The notes beneath the pieces were generated by a model. The model saw only the letters and a list, made by a program, of their open reading frames with translations, searched no databases and was not told where the DNA came from. A DNA stretch of 64,000 bases from Bacteroidia bacterium (GTDB taxonomy: Bacteria > Bacteroidota > Bacteroidia > B-17B0 > Aurantibacillaceae): NCBI GenBank assembly GCA_016787785.1, contig JAEUTO010000009.1, forward strand, positions 211,230 through 275,229. Reading direction: 5' to 3'. Of this stretch, positions 1 to 8,531 are shown piece after piece. Position 1 is the stretch's first letter. Each line of letters begins with the position of its first letter. The translations under genes and the position numbers were made by a program.

Positions 1-129
1 TAAAAGCTTGGGATTTGAATTTGAATCCCCATATACCAGTTGCCATATATTACCACTACAAAAAGTAAATTTTGGATTATTTATATTTGTAAGGTGTTCG
101 TAAAGCGCATTACTTTTGTAATAATCCAT
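1..129 (-). CDS. Partial protein of unknown function, cut by the window edge
   Basis: Reading leftwards from an ATG at 129-127, 43 codons stay open to base 1, so only the N-terminus is visible (begins MDYYKSNALYEH). The ATG lies two bases after the TAA stop of the 1057-aa restriction-methylase gene, so the two are very probably co-transcribed and translationally coupled. I recognise no family in 43 residues. The position, directly behind a type IIG-like gene in a defence block, makes an accessory restriction or defence protein plausible, but that is inference from context only. Confidence 0.55.
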   Translation of the reverse strand, partial: MDYYKSNALYEHLTNINNPKFTFCSGNIWQLVYGDSNSNPKLL

Positions 130-131
130 AT

Positions 132-3100
132 TTAAAATAGTGACGTTTGTGTCTTTTTAGCAATACTTTTTTCGTTGAGTGATTCTCCAAACTTTTCTTT
201 CCAATACGTTTCAACCATTTTCTTTTGAAGTTTCGTATCAGATGTAATTTCAATTGTGAGTTTTTCAATTTCCCTTACAAATTTTATCGTTGCTTTGGCT
301 TGATGTTTACCTTCTTGAAGCATTAATTTTAATTGATCGAGATAAACTGAGAATTCAATTTTATTCCGCTGAGTCTTGATACTCTTCATACTTTGAGCTT
401 TCTGTAAACGTGCTGAAATTAATTGCGCTGTTTGTTTATATAGATCTAATAAAACTTCATCTCGCTCTTTTTTATTTGTGTAGCCAATAGCTTTAAGAAT
501 AGCTGAATCTAGTTTAACACGACTTTTACTAACATCATTTATATTATTTGTTTCTCCAAGCTCAAATTTGAAATTTCTAGTTTCACCTAAAACAAGTTCA
601 TTATCAACTTCAAAATCTACCATCACGGGCATATCTTCTAGTTCATAAACTTTTATATCTCCAGCCCCATCTCCAAAGTTTGTTCGTATAATAAATTGTT
701 GAAATAACCATGAAAGCGTACTATTGAGGAAATAGTAAATTGGGAGAATATGTTTTTTCTGTTTCACATATATTGACTTTAATCCATCTGCCTTTGGATA
801 AACATTACCTAAATAAGATTTACCAAAATCACTGATAATACTATTAAAGGCAATTTCAGGCGGTGCTTTTTGGATAAAACTATACCATAAATTCCTCGAT
901 GCGCATGAAGGGACTTGGTTAATTCCCTCCTTCACACCATGTTTAAGGTATTCATATAAAAATGGCGCATCATTGCGTATATTTTTATATTGGTCGTTTA
1001 TTAATAACACGGAATGTGGTAGGTTCTTTATGTCCAGTTCGTACGTTTTACTATCTTTTGAACTCGCCAAACATTTCTCAATATACCGCTCTTCAACAAG
1101 CCAAATTTCATTGAATCCATTCTCAACAAGTTTCAACTTTTCTTTCTTCATTTCTTTAAAAGAAGAAATACCGCTATTACTATTCAGCGCAGCTTTTAAT
1201 TTTGGTTCGTCAGTTTTCTGACTTAATTCTTTTACTATAAAAAAATTGTCAGCACCAGTCTTGATTCCAAACTTAACATCAACAAAAGTTTTTAGAGGTA
1301 CTAATTTTGAAAATCCTTTTTCGATAATATCAAAATATACTTTTGGAGCTTTTAAAAACTGCGTCCACTTTGTAAATTGATTTAATTTAGATTGTTGTAA
1401 GCAATTTATTTTATATTGCTCGTTTTCGTTTATTTTATTTTCGTTTAAAATAATATCCTTTAACTCATCTGTACTACCATATTCCTCAATTATTTTGTAG
1501 AGGGACTGCTTAAAGTAAACAAATCTTACAACATTTTCATTACGTAAATCTTCGTCCGACTGTTTTCTTAATATTACGATTGATGTATTTACAGAAGCGG
1601 AAGGAAAGAATCTCTCAACCTCGCTATCAAGTATTGCTACAATTTCATAATTTCTTAAAAAGTATTTTTGCATATCAATGCCATAATCAGTGTCTAGCCA
1701 AGAATTTTGAACGATGAAAGCTAAATACCCTCTCTCCTTTAAAAATACTGATGCGTGATAAAAGAAATAACCATATATTGAAGTTCTTTGCGAAGGTTCA
1801 AACCCGCATTCTGACATTACAATATTCATTATCTGCTCTTTCTTGAAGGTACCATTCATAGCTCCAATGTCTTCTTGCCTTGTATATGGGGGATTGCCGA
1901 CGATTGCATCAAATTTTGGCAAAAAATTTCTTTCTTTTTTTCCGCTTTGATTATGCAATTCTAACTTGGTATTTGCCGTTATTGAAAAAAAATCCCGGTT
2001 GACTATCCTAGGGTACGAAGCCTTCCTTGTATTACGTATCGCCAAGTTGAGCATTGATAGATAAGCAGGATATCCAGACAGATCATTACCGTATATTTGG
2101 TCTAACAGAACCTCATGCTGAGTCTCTTTTTTATTTGCTTTACTTAGTTCACGTTTTTTTTCATAAGCCCTTACCAAAAAAGTTCCTGAACCGCAAGATG
2201 GATCTAAAACAAAATCATCATAGTGTTGAATAGCGAATGAATTTATTAAATCAATGACGTGTGGTGGGGTAAAGTATTGACCTAATTTATGTCGCTCATC
2301 TTCTCGTATCAGTTCCTCGAAAATCCTACCGATAATATCAAATGGTATTGCGCTAAAATCATAGTGACCTTCTGTTTCTAAAGTTTCTTTAATTAATTCT
2401 ATTACAGATTCACAAACAAATGGTATTTGAAAAATGATATCCGATCTTTCTCCAATCAATAGTTCAAAATTTCCTGTAATTTCCTTGAATTCGGTAAAAT
2501 ACTGCCAAATATGATTTTCTAGTTTAGCAGGTGTATTTATCTCAGAAGGAATTTTCATAGGATGTAACCTATGATAAAGTTGATTATCTACATACGCCTT
2601 ATAAAATATCAGTTTGGAGATTAGCATTAATAAAGAAATATGTGTAAGATTTTCAATTTCTTCATAAGTCTGAGGGATATTCCAAAGTTGACTTTGTGTA
2701 TAGTTTTGTATTTTCTTCTTAAAATCCTTATTTGATTTATATCTTTCCCAAACTTGTTCTGTAATTGAAATACCATAAGCCTGAATTAATTTGTTTATTT
2801 TGAAAATAAATAATTCATCTAATGGACTAAAAGTAATCGGCTTTTTATCAAGAATTTCAATTGCTCTTTCAACGTAAAATGTAGCTATGCTTTTAAGTTT
2901 TGAAAGAATATCTTTGCTTGGAGAATAATTTACTCCAAGTCTCGCAATTTCCGATTGTGTGAAAAAACCTTCCGTAACCGCAGCTCTTTCATAAATTTTA
3001 TCACTATCAAAAAAAGCACAGGCTAGAAAGTTACAATTCCCAAAATATCTAATATCTAGTTTTTGAGCTCTTGCAACTTCTCTAAGCAAGACAGAACTGT

Positions 3101-3305
3101 CAAAAACACTTTTCCCATCCTTTGCAGTTGGATCTTTTAATTCTATAAAAAATATAGCTTTGCCTCCTTTACGTTTTAAAGTAATATCTGCTCTTCCATC
3201 TTCTTGAACGGTGTAAGGCTCAATTCTGTCTTCAAGATTTAATTCTCTAATTACCTCTGTAAAAACTGTATTTAGTGTGCCTTGTAATTGTCTCTCTATC
3301 TTCAC
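132..3305 (-). CDS. Type IIG-like restriction enzyme/N6-adenine DNA methyltransferase (Eco57I-type)
   Basis: A single-chain restriction-modification protein of 1057 residues. The N-terminus has a PD-(D/E)xK-like nuclease signature: D40 in RADI, then E55 and K57 in IELKD. Around residues 340-376 are GQYFTPP and DPSCGSGTF, the SAM-binding motif I of N6-adenine methylases. NPPY at about 471-474 is catalytic motif IV. The long C-terminal part (about 650-930) would hold target recognition. The start is GTG (3305-3303); an in-frame stop lies just upstream and no ATG is available. It should methylate adenine in its recognition site and cut unmodified DNA. A terminator separates it from the upstream nuclease gene, and a partial gene follows after two bases. 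A BREX PglX protein is an alternative, but no other BREX gene is visible. Class call is firm; specificity is unknown. Confidence 0.85.
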   Translation of the reverse strand: MKIERQLQGTLNTVFTEVIRELNLEDRIEPYTVQEDGRADITLKRKGGKAIFFIELKDPTAKDGKSVFDSSVLLREVARAQKLDIRYFGNCNFLACAFFDSDKIYERAAVTEGFFTQSEIARLGVNYSPSKDILSKLKSIATFYVERAIEILDKKPITFSPLDELFIFKINKLIQAYGISITEQVWERYKSNKDFKKKIQNYTQSQLWNIPQTYEEIENLTHISLLMLISKLIFYKAYVDNQLYHRLHPMKIPSEINTPAKLENHIWQYFTEFKEITGNFELLIGERSDIIFQIPFVCESVIELIKETLETEGHYDFSAIPFDIIGRIFEELIREDERHKLGQYFTPPHVIDLINSFAIQHYDDFVLDPSCGSGTFLVRAYEKKRELSKANKKETQHEVLLDQIYGNDLSGYPAYLSMLNLAIRNTRKASYPRIVNRDFFSITANTKLELHNQSGKKERNFLPKFDAIVGNPPYTRQEDIGAMNGTFKKEQIMNIVMSECGFEPSQRTSIYGYFFYHASVFLKERGYLAFIVQNSWLDTDYGIDMQKYFLRNYEIVAILDSEVERFFPSASVNTSIVILRKQSDEDLRNENVVRFVYFKQSLYKIIEEYGSTDELKDIILNENKINENEQYKINCLQQSKLNQFTKWTQFLKAPKVYFDIIEKGFSKLVPLKTFVDVKFGIKTGADNFFIVKELSQKTDEPKLKAALNSNSGISSFKEMKKEKLKLVENGFNEIWLVEERYIEKCLASSKDSKTYELDIKNLPHSVLLINDQYKNIRNDAPFLYEYLKHGVKEGINQVPSCASRNLWYSFIQKAPPEIAFNSIISDFGKSYLGNVYPKADGLKSIYVKQKKHILPIYYFLNSTLSWLFQQFIIRTNFGDGAGDIKVYELEDMPVMVDFEVDNELVLGETRNFKFELGETNNINDVSKSRVKLDSAILKAIGYTNKKERDEVLLDLYKQTAQLISARLQKAQSMKSIKTQRNKIEFSVYLDQLKLMLQEGKHQAKATIKFVREIEKLTIEITSDTKLQKKMVETYWKEKFGESLNEKSIAKKTQTSLF

Positions 3306-3354
3306 AATTAATATTTTTGTTGAAAAAAATTAGTGTAATATTTATTGTAAAAAT

Positions 3355-3395
3355 AAGAAAATCCACCGTTTTTCGGTGGATTTTCTTGTTTTTTT
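3355..3395. terminator. Strong intrinsic terminator between the DUF262 gene and the type IIG gene
   Basis: A perfect 14-bp stem (3355-3368 with 3374-3387) closes a five-T loop. On the plus strand it is followed by GTTTTTTT, on the minus strand by ATTTTTA, so it could work both ways. It lies downstream of the leftward DUF262/DUF1524 gene and 50 bp ahead of the leftward type IIG start. The two are therefore probably separate transcripts, or joined only by read-through. Confidence 0.85.
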
Positions 3396-3455
3396 GTCAT
3401 TCCTTTCATTATATCCGGCTATTTTGATATAGTTGCTCAGAGTATAAAGTCATTA

Positions 3456-5183
3456 TTATTTCCAAATTTTTAAAGCAATATTAGCGAGGTCTTTTGCTCT
3501 CGCCTCAATTTTGTCTTCGTCCCATGATGAACTATTGATGTAGTCTGTTGTGATTTTTAGCTTAGAATGCTCTTTTAGCGCTTTCTTTTTATCAGACCAA
3601 GCAGAGTTTTTCATACTGCTATTCAAAACTCCTGTTACAAGGGTCAAATTGCCTAATGTTTTAACCTTCTTGTCTCTTGCATGTTTTGCGAGATCCGACA
3701 TTCCCTTTTTTGACCAATGTGTAGTCCATTTTTGAGGCATAATATGCTCTGTTGAATAACTAGAAGAACTGAGTTTCTTAATATCATTTTTTGGATCATG
3801 TATCTGAAATAGCGAAATGCAGTACAATATCTCTCTCGCATTTGCATTACTTAACCCTTGCGTTAAAAAAGCGTCCGCAAATTCAGTATCCGACGGGAAT
3901 TTATTTGTGTCTTCAGTAAATGTTGTAAGGATTGTTTTTAAATTTGTAACAGTTACTTTTCCTAAATCTGATAGCTTTCCTATTATTTGAATGAATAGGT
4001 TATTGTAGTTTTTTGTTGTTGCACGACAAATATTACGTCTAATAAGATAACTTTCCAATATGCCTAACAATTGAACTCTTGTTTTTTTATCAGACACATG
4101 CTTATAAATGTATAATATTAGTGGGTAAACGGTGGTAATTTCGAGATGTTCAATTATGTGAAAAAAGCGTTCTTCATCTTGCGAAAAGCTTAACTCATTT
4201 AAAGTTGTTCCTTCTGGAAACTCAAAATAAATACTTGCGTAATCCTTCAAATCTTTCAAGAAAGCTAATTTTTCTTTTGTATCTTTTAAGTTCAGCCAGT
4301 TTTTATACTCGCTGAATAGTTTTTCCAGTTCAACCGCAGATTTTTTTTGAATAATCAAATAGCAATACAGTAGTACTTCAATATTTGTTCTCTTAACACG
4401 GCCCGATGTTTTTTGCTCATTCCAGAATATAATTTGTTCTTCGTCATCTTCAAATACGGGCTCCCAAAGAGTGTCAAATTCAGGTCTAACTGCTACATCT
4501 GAAAAAATAAAATTTTTAAGTAATTCGCCCGTGGTGAGCCGTACTCCAAGTGAATTAATAGTATCGAATATCTCTTGTTCATCGTCATTTGCAGATAGAA
4601 GCATACTTATTACTGGCACATTTCCTAATATTACTGTTTTTAATGTGTCAAGTTGAGCATCATCGAAGTTTTTAAGTTTAGCTAAATAGTGTCGATAGCA
4701 TCTAAGAATTTTATGATCTTGATTATTTAGTTTATCAATATCTTCATCAAACATAATGGCTTCAAAATATTCTTTATCATTTTTAGAATGCTCAATTCTT
4801 AAGAACTTTTCCCCTTTAGAGTTTTCAAAAACTACAAGTTCGTTGGTTTTTTCTTTGAGTTTACTATAAGTCCCTGCGCCAGTAGCCATTTTAGAAATTG
4901 CCTTTAGCACTAGCGAGAACGTAGTTAAGCGTTGTTGACCATCAATTAAATCGAGCTTCACTTCGCCTATAGCATTGGACAATCGCTGTTTTGTAATTAG
5001 AGTTCCAATAAAGTGTTCATTTTTCGGGTTTGGTTGAGTTTTATCAGCGATTCGGTTTATCTGATCCCAAAGGATGTCCCAGTTGTCTACATCCCAAACA
5101 TAAGCTCTCTGAAAGAATGGAACGACATATTGTAAATTATTAGAATAGAATGAATTTAATAATTCTTTGTTTGCGTTTATCAT
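3456..5183 (-). CDS. DUF262/DUF1524 (GmrSD-like) nuclease
   Basis: 575 residues. The N-terminal DUF262 domain shows its two hallmark motifs: VPFFQRAYVW near residue 21 and IDGQQRLTT near residue 79. In this ParB/sulfiredoxin-like fold the DGQQR motif is linked to nucleotide binding. The C-terminal DUF1524 domain carries the His-Me finger signature EHIMPQ followed by GNLTLV and the downstream Asn of an HNH nuclease, so both parts look intact. Related proteins (GmrSD, BrxU, SspE-like) act as modification-dependent type IV restriction enzymes or phage-defence nucleases. It starts 28 bp after the kwaB stop on the same strand, with no terminator between, so it probably belongs to the Kiwa transcript. 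Which DNA modification it recognises, if any, cannot be read from sequence. Confidence 0.87.
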   Translation of the reverse strand: MINANKELLNSFYSNNLQYVVPFFQRAYVWDVDNWDILWDQINRIADKTQPNPKNEHFIGTLITKQRLSNAIGEVKLDLIDGQQRLTTFSLVLKAISKMATGAGTYSKLKEKTNELVVFENSKGEKFLRIEHSKNDKEYFEAIMFDEDIDKLNNQDHKILRCYRHYLAKLKNFDDAQLDTLKTVILGNVPVISMLLSANDDEQEIFDTINSLGVRLTTGELLKNFIFSDVAVRPEFDTLWEPVFEDDEEQIIFWNEQKTSGRVKRTNIEVLLYCYLIIQKKSAVELEKLFSEYKNWLNLKDTKEKLAFLKDLKDYASIYFEFPEGTTLNELSFSQDEERFFHIIEHLEITTVYPLILYIYKHVSDKKTRVQLLGILESYLIRRNICRATTKNYNNLFIQIIGKLSDLGKVTVTNLKTILTTFTEDTNKFPSDTEFADAFLTQGLSNANAREILYCISLFQIHDPKNDIKKLSSSSYSTEHIMPQKWTTHWSKKGMSDLAKHARDKKVKTLGNLTLVTGVLNSSMKNSAWSDKKKALKEHSKLKITTDYINSSSWDEDKIEARAKDLANIALKIWK

Positions 5184-5211
5184 ATTAAACTTTAATAAGT
5201 GGTTGTTTAAA

Positions 5212-6183
5212 TTATTTATGTTTAAACCTGCGTAATAGTTTTTTGTTTCTAGTAAGATAAACTTCTTTGGCAGGGGTATTGTAATTTATATCTCTATTTA
5301 AAATTGAAATTAAATTGTTTATATCATTTACAGTGTCAATTTTAATTCGATCATCTAACGTCATTTTAAATTCGTATTTCAAGTCCTTTTTGGCCTGTTT
5401 TACTATGCCTTTAAAATTTTCTTTTACTAAGATTGGATTGTTGTTTAAACAGTTGATTATTTTTTTCTTTGTAGAATCATTAAATTTTGCGTATCGATTA
5501 ATCGCATTATCGGTAAAGAAAAAACCATTTATTGCTAGAAGTAATTTGAAACTTTCAGCCGCCTTTTTGTTTAACACATCTTTAAAACCAAAGTTGTTTT
5601 CGTATACACCATAATTTTTTACAACGATGTCATTTTCAATATTAATTACATCAATTGATTTACTGAAATAAACAGCATCTTTTTTTAAATTCGTAAACTT
5701 ATGATCGACTCCTGGGAAAATGCTAATATATTTTGATTTTGTAATTGCGTTTGTGGCAATACTCTTCTTAAATATTTTTATTCTCTTTTTTCCGTCGTAT
5801 AATTCTAATAGAAAGCCGAAAATTGAACCATAGTCACCATGTTCAGTAGAATAAGTTTGAACATCCTTTTTAGAAAAAGAAAAAATTTCTTTTGCGGTTC
5901 GGTTATTTCCTATATTGTCTAGATAAAGGACATAATCTCCATGTTCATTGTCATCTAATATGGGTACAATTTTAAAGATACTTTTAGTTGTAGCGAGTTT
6001 TTCGAGTTGGTCATTGAACCCTTCGATAAGTTCTTTCTTCAAGTCTTCGTCTGGCTCTATTTTATATTGCACAAACTTTTTATCTAAGTCTTTTATAATA
6101 AAATACATATCAGCAGAATAATCTGTTTGTTCAAAGTAATCGCCTACAAGTTCGTTTAGTGTTTTTAATTTTCTTTTCTCCAT
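5212..6183 (-). CDS. kwaB: Kiwa anti-phage protein KwaB-like (DUF4868)
   Basis: A soluble 323-residue protein without signal peptide or membrane helix, rich in lysine, with the length and layout of the DUF4868 family that includes KwaB. In known Kiwa systems KwaB is the DNA-binding effector working with the membrane sensor KwaA. The pairing here supports the call: the 188-aa four-helix membrane protein upstream overlaps this gene by 19 bp (6165-6183), the usual kwaA-kwaB arrangement. A DUF262/DUF1524 nuclease gene follows 28 bp downstream. I identify the family from overall sequence character and synteny rather than a single catalytic motif. Another DUF4868 defence protein is the main alternative. 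Confidence 0.75.
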   Translation of the reverse strand: MEKRKLKTLNELVGDYFEQTDYSADMYFIIKDLDKKFVQYKIEPDEDLKKELIEGFNDQLEKLATTKSIFKIVPILDDNEHGDYVLYLDNIGNNRTAKEIFSFSKKDVQTYSTEHGDYGSIFGFLLELYDGKKRIKIFKKSIATNAITKSKYISIFPGVDHKFTNLKKDAVYFSKSIDVINIENDIVVKNYGVYENNFGFKDVLNKKAAESFKLLLAINGFFFTDNAINRYAKFNDSTKKKIINCLNNNPILVKENFKGIVKQAKKDLKYEFKMTLDDRIKIDTVNDINNLISILNRDINYNTPAKEVYLTRNKKLLRRFKHK

Positions 6184-6731
6184 TTTGCTATTAAAAATGT
6201 TTTTTCTCCAAGATTTACACCTATGGGTTCATCGCCGGAATTTAGCTTATGTTTGCTAATACATATTAATTTGTCATTATCGGAATCTATAACCTCAAAT
6301 ATCTCGTAATCAAAAAACAAAAGCATTGGATTCGTATATATTAAATTTGTTCTTGCATAAATAAATCCCATCGTAAGAAACAGAAATATATAAGCTAATA
6401 CATCAAAAATAGTTTTAGTTTCTAAAGCAATAAATGGCAAAATGTATGTGCCTAGATAAGTTATGTATTCTTTATTTTGGGATGTAATTGATTTAATTTT
6501 AAATACGGGAGTACCTGTGGCTTTTAGAGCTGATCTTTCGTAAGCTTTGAAATAACATACTAACGATATACTTAATATAATAAGTAGAAATGGTTGGATA
6601 TTGTTAGATAAAAGTTTTTTAAATCCAATAAAGTAACCAATACAATTTACAAAAGTCGGATCAATGGTTTTCAAAGCCGCTATTATATATATAGGAATAT
6701 ATGCAAAAAGGAAAAGAATAAATTTTGACAT
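6165..6731 (-). CDS. kwaA: Kiwa anti-phage membrane protein KwaA-like
   Basis: 188 residues with four predicted membrane helices at about 4-22, 44-62, 90-107 and 109-127, and a soluble C-terminal tail starting near YTNPMLLFFDYEIFEV. This four-helix plan with a short cytosolic tail matches KwaA, the membrane component of Kiwa that senses phage attack at the inner membrane. The gene overlaps kwaB by 19 bp, so the products should be made in linked amounts. It begins 100 bp left of the signalling operon's last gene, with a nested palindrome (6794-6835) upstream of its ATG. Membrane topology is firm; the Kiwa assignment depends on the KwaB-like partner. Confidence 0.72.
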   Translation of the reverse strand: MSKFILFLFAYIPIYIIAALKTIDPTFVNCIGYFIGFKKLLSNNIQPFLLIILSISLVCYFKAYERSALKATGTPVFKIKSITSQNKEYITYLGTYILPFIALETKTIFDVLAYIFLFLTMGFIYARTNLIYTNPMLLFFDYEIFEVIDSDNDKLICISKHKLNSGDEPIGVNLGEKTFLIAKWRKEN

Positions 6732-6793
6732 GAAGATTCAAAAATAATAAAATATGTGTGAGTATTAATCTTAGTTTCTGAGTAAAGCATAAT

Positions 6794-6835
6794 ATAGGTA
6801 AAATTACCTACCTTTTTATAGGTAATTTTACCTAT
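6794..6835. promoter_or_regulatory. Nested palindrome between the signalling operon and kwaA
   Basis: A perfect 17-bp inverted repeat (6794-6810 with 6819-6835) around an 8-base loop. Each arm is itself a near-palindrome of the form TAGGTAA-N2-TTACCTA, so the site holds four TAGGTAA half-sites. It covers the stop codon of the HTH-only gene (6832-7047) and ends 62 bp before the kwaA ATG. No run of T follows it on the minus strand, which argues against a classical terminator. A tandem operator for a dimeric regulator or an RNA processing hairpin is possible. Confidence 0.6.
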
Positions 6836-7047
6836 AACTTTACAATATTATTTTTTATTGCAACTTTGAAAAGACCGATTATTGTTTTGGCTCCAGTTTT
6901 TTTATAAAGGTTTCGTCTATGATAATCGACCCCGTATTCACTTATCTTTAATTTCTTTGCTATCTCAAGGTTTGTCTTTTCTTGACAAATTAATTTTAAA
7001 ATTTGCGTTTCTCTGGCAGTTAAAACTTTGACTATCTTATTTGTCAT
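6832..7047 (-). CDS. Stand-alone LuxR-type helix-turn-helix protein
   Basis: 71 residues that consist almost entirely of a GerE/LuxR DNA-binding domain. LTARETQILKLICQEKTNLEIA covers the first helices (quoted up to the scaffold) and SEYGVDYHRRNLYKKTGA the recognition region. There is no receiver domain, so it cannot be controlled by phosphorylation in the standard way. It starts 27 bp after the NarL-type response regulator on the same strand and closes the five-gene operon. It could be a degenerate duplicate of that regulator's output domain, or an HTH-only partner that competes for its sites. The nested palindrome overlaps its stop codon. Confidence 0.8.
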   Translation of the reverse strand: MTNKIVKVLTARETQILKLICQEKTNLEIAKKLKISEYGVDYHRRNLYKKTGAKTIIGLFKVAIKNNIVKL

Positions 7048-7074
7048 CTGATATTAATTCTAAATACACTAGAT

Positions 7075-7722
7075 TTAGGCATTGTTAATTAATTTATTTT
7101 CAATTGCATATTTAATTAAACTTTGTACATTATCAGTATTGGTTTTACGCATAATATTACTCATGTGATAATTGATGGTATCTAAAGTTACCCCTAAAGA
7201 TTCTGCTGTTTCTTTACGTTTCGTTCCTTGACAAATTAAATTTAAAACTTCCAGTTCTTTCTTAGTTAGACGCAAATTAGAAGGTTTTTTATTGCTATTT
7301 TGAAGCTCTTCCGTTAATACTTTTGATATTTCGGTATCTATGTAAATACCTTTTTCATGTACAATATTTATTACCTCTAATACCTTTTCAACTTCATCGC
7401 CTTTTGGTAAAAATGCTTTCGCTCCCAATTTAAAACATTCAATAATATAGTCTTTCTGAAAGAAAGCAGTTATTATAACAATTTTTATTTTAGGATATTT
7501 TGCGTTAATTCTTTGCATAACATCCTGCGCTCTCATTATTGGCATCTCAATATCCAACAATATTATTTCAGGCCGTATTACTTTTAAATTCTCCAATAAC
7601 TCTTTTCCGTTACTAACATCAAACAAGATTTTTATATTTTTATGCGGTTTTAAAGCTGAAACTAAACCAACCCTTAGTAGAGGGTGATCCTCTGCGATTC
7701 CTATCGTTATTTCTTTTTTCAT
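7075..7722 (-). CDS. NarL/LuxR-family response regulator
   Basis: 215 residues. The N-terminal receiver domain shows the acidic pair in EDH (11-13), the phospho-acceptor D57 in IILLDIEMP, and a lysine near the end of the domain in FLPKG. The C-terminal LuxR HTH spans about 150-215 (LTKKELEVLNLICQG onwards). Its ATG overlaps the kinase stop by four bases (7719-7722), so the adjacent NarX-like histidine kinase is the obvious phosphodonor. On phosphorylation it should dimerise and bind DNA. Targets are unknown; the neighbouring HTH protein, the Kiwa genes and the T9SS cluster are candidates by position only. Confidence 0.92.
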   Translation of the reverse strand: MKKEITIGIAEDHPLLRVGLVSALKPHKNIKILFDVSNGKELLENLKVIRPEIILLDIEMPIMRAQDVMQRINAKYPKIKIVIITAFFQKDYIIECFKLGAKAFLPKGDEVEKVLEVINIVHEKGIYIDTEISKVLTEELQNSNKKPSNLRLTKKELEVLNLICQGTKRKETAESLGVTLDTINYHMSNIMRKTNTDNVQSLIKYAIENKLINNA

Positions 7723-8531
7723 TTGCTTATTGGCACTATCAAGCGAATGCTTGACACTTCATCATCTTTAATATATATGAGTTCGGCATTTAATAAAATA
7801 AGCCTGCTCTTTAATAGTTTTAATCCCATTCCTGTACTTATCTCTTCCAATAAATCAATCTCTTCGTTAGTAACCCCTTTACCATCGTGTAAAAATAACA
7901 AGATAAAACTGTCTTTTACTTCTTCCAAAGAGACTTTTAAATAAGCATATTCTGAATGCTTTGCCAAATTATTTAAAACCTCTCTACAAATTTTAAAAAT
8001 AGTCAACTGGTCATTCGTTGAAAATGGCAACTCACCCGAAAATATAGTGTTATTATGAAACTCTGCTACTCCTTGATTAACGGGGTTCTCATTCATTTGT
8101 TTAATTGAAAGTTCAATAGCTTTTAATAAACCAAAAGAGGTAAACAGCAGCGGTACAATTTTATGTATAATCTCTCTGATGTTTTCTTGTAATAGCGAAA
8201 AAGATTTAATCTCAACTCGAATACCGGAGAGATCAAGACCTTGCTTTTCAAACTCAGTAATACGACTATTTAAATTACTTGTTGCGAGCGCAACAATGGG
8301 TATGATCTCGTCGTGCAATTGCCCAGCAATTTCAATTTTTTGCTTTTCCTCTGCTTTGGAAATAGCCGTCAATAAATCAATTTGCTTTTGCTTTTCCAAA
8401 AGGCGTAGTTTATTCTCAATCTTCAGGTTTCTGCTTTTATACACACTTGTAATGACATAGAGAAACATAACAAGAAAGATAAGGGCAAGGCAGCCTGCTA
8501 TAATTATTATTGTGTATTTTTCTTCATCCAT
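7719..8531 (-). CDS. NarX-type sensor histidine kinase (HisKA_3)
   Basis: 270 residues: one membrane helix at about 6-30, a short coiled coil, a HisKA_3 dimerisation domain with H73 in the motif QLHDEI, and an HATPase domain. The ATPase shows an N-box (EVLNNLAKH, N187/N188), G1 (DGKG, 216-219) and G2 (GMGLK, 234-238). There is no extracellular sensor domain to speak of, so a signal probably comes from the adjacent six-to-seven-helix membrane protein, whose gene overlaps this one by 25 bp. It should phosphorylate the downstream response regulator (4-bp overlap). All catalytic residues look intact. Confidence 0.92.
   Translation of the reverse strand: MDEEKYTIIIIAGCLALIFLVMFLYVITSVYKSRNLKIENKLRLLEKQKQIDLLTAISKAEEKQKIEIAGQLHDEIIPIVALATSNLNSRITEFEKQGLDLSGIRVEIKSFSLLQENIREIIHKIVPLLFTSFGLLKAIELSIKQMNENPVNQGVAEFHNNTIFSGELPFSTNDQLTIFKICREVLNNLAKHSEYAYLKVSLEEVKDSFILLFLHDGKGVTNEEIDLLEEISTGMGLKLLKSRLILLNAELIYIKDDEVSSIRLIVPISK

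Noticed and set aside
132..3305. BREX PglX methylase as the identity of the 1057-aa protein
   Set aside because: No other BREX genes are visible and the N-terminal D..ExK nuclease signature favours a type IIG enzyme.
6739..6746. TATTTTTG as a -7 element for kwaA
   Set aside because: It matches TAnnTTTG but lies only seven bases before the ATG and lacks a -33 TTG at the right spacing.
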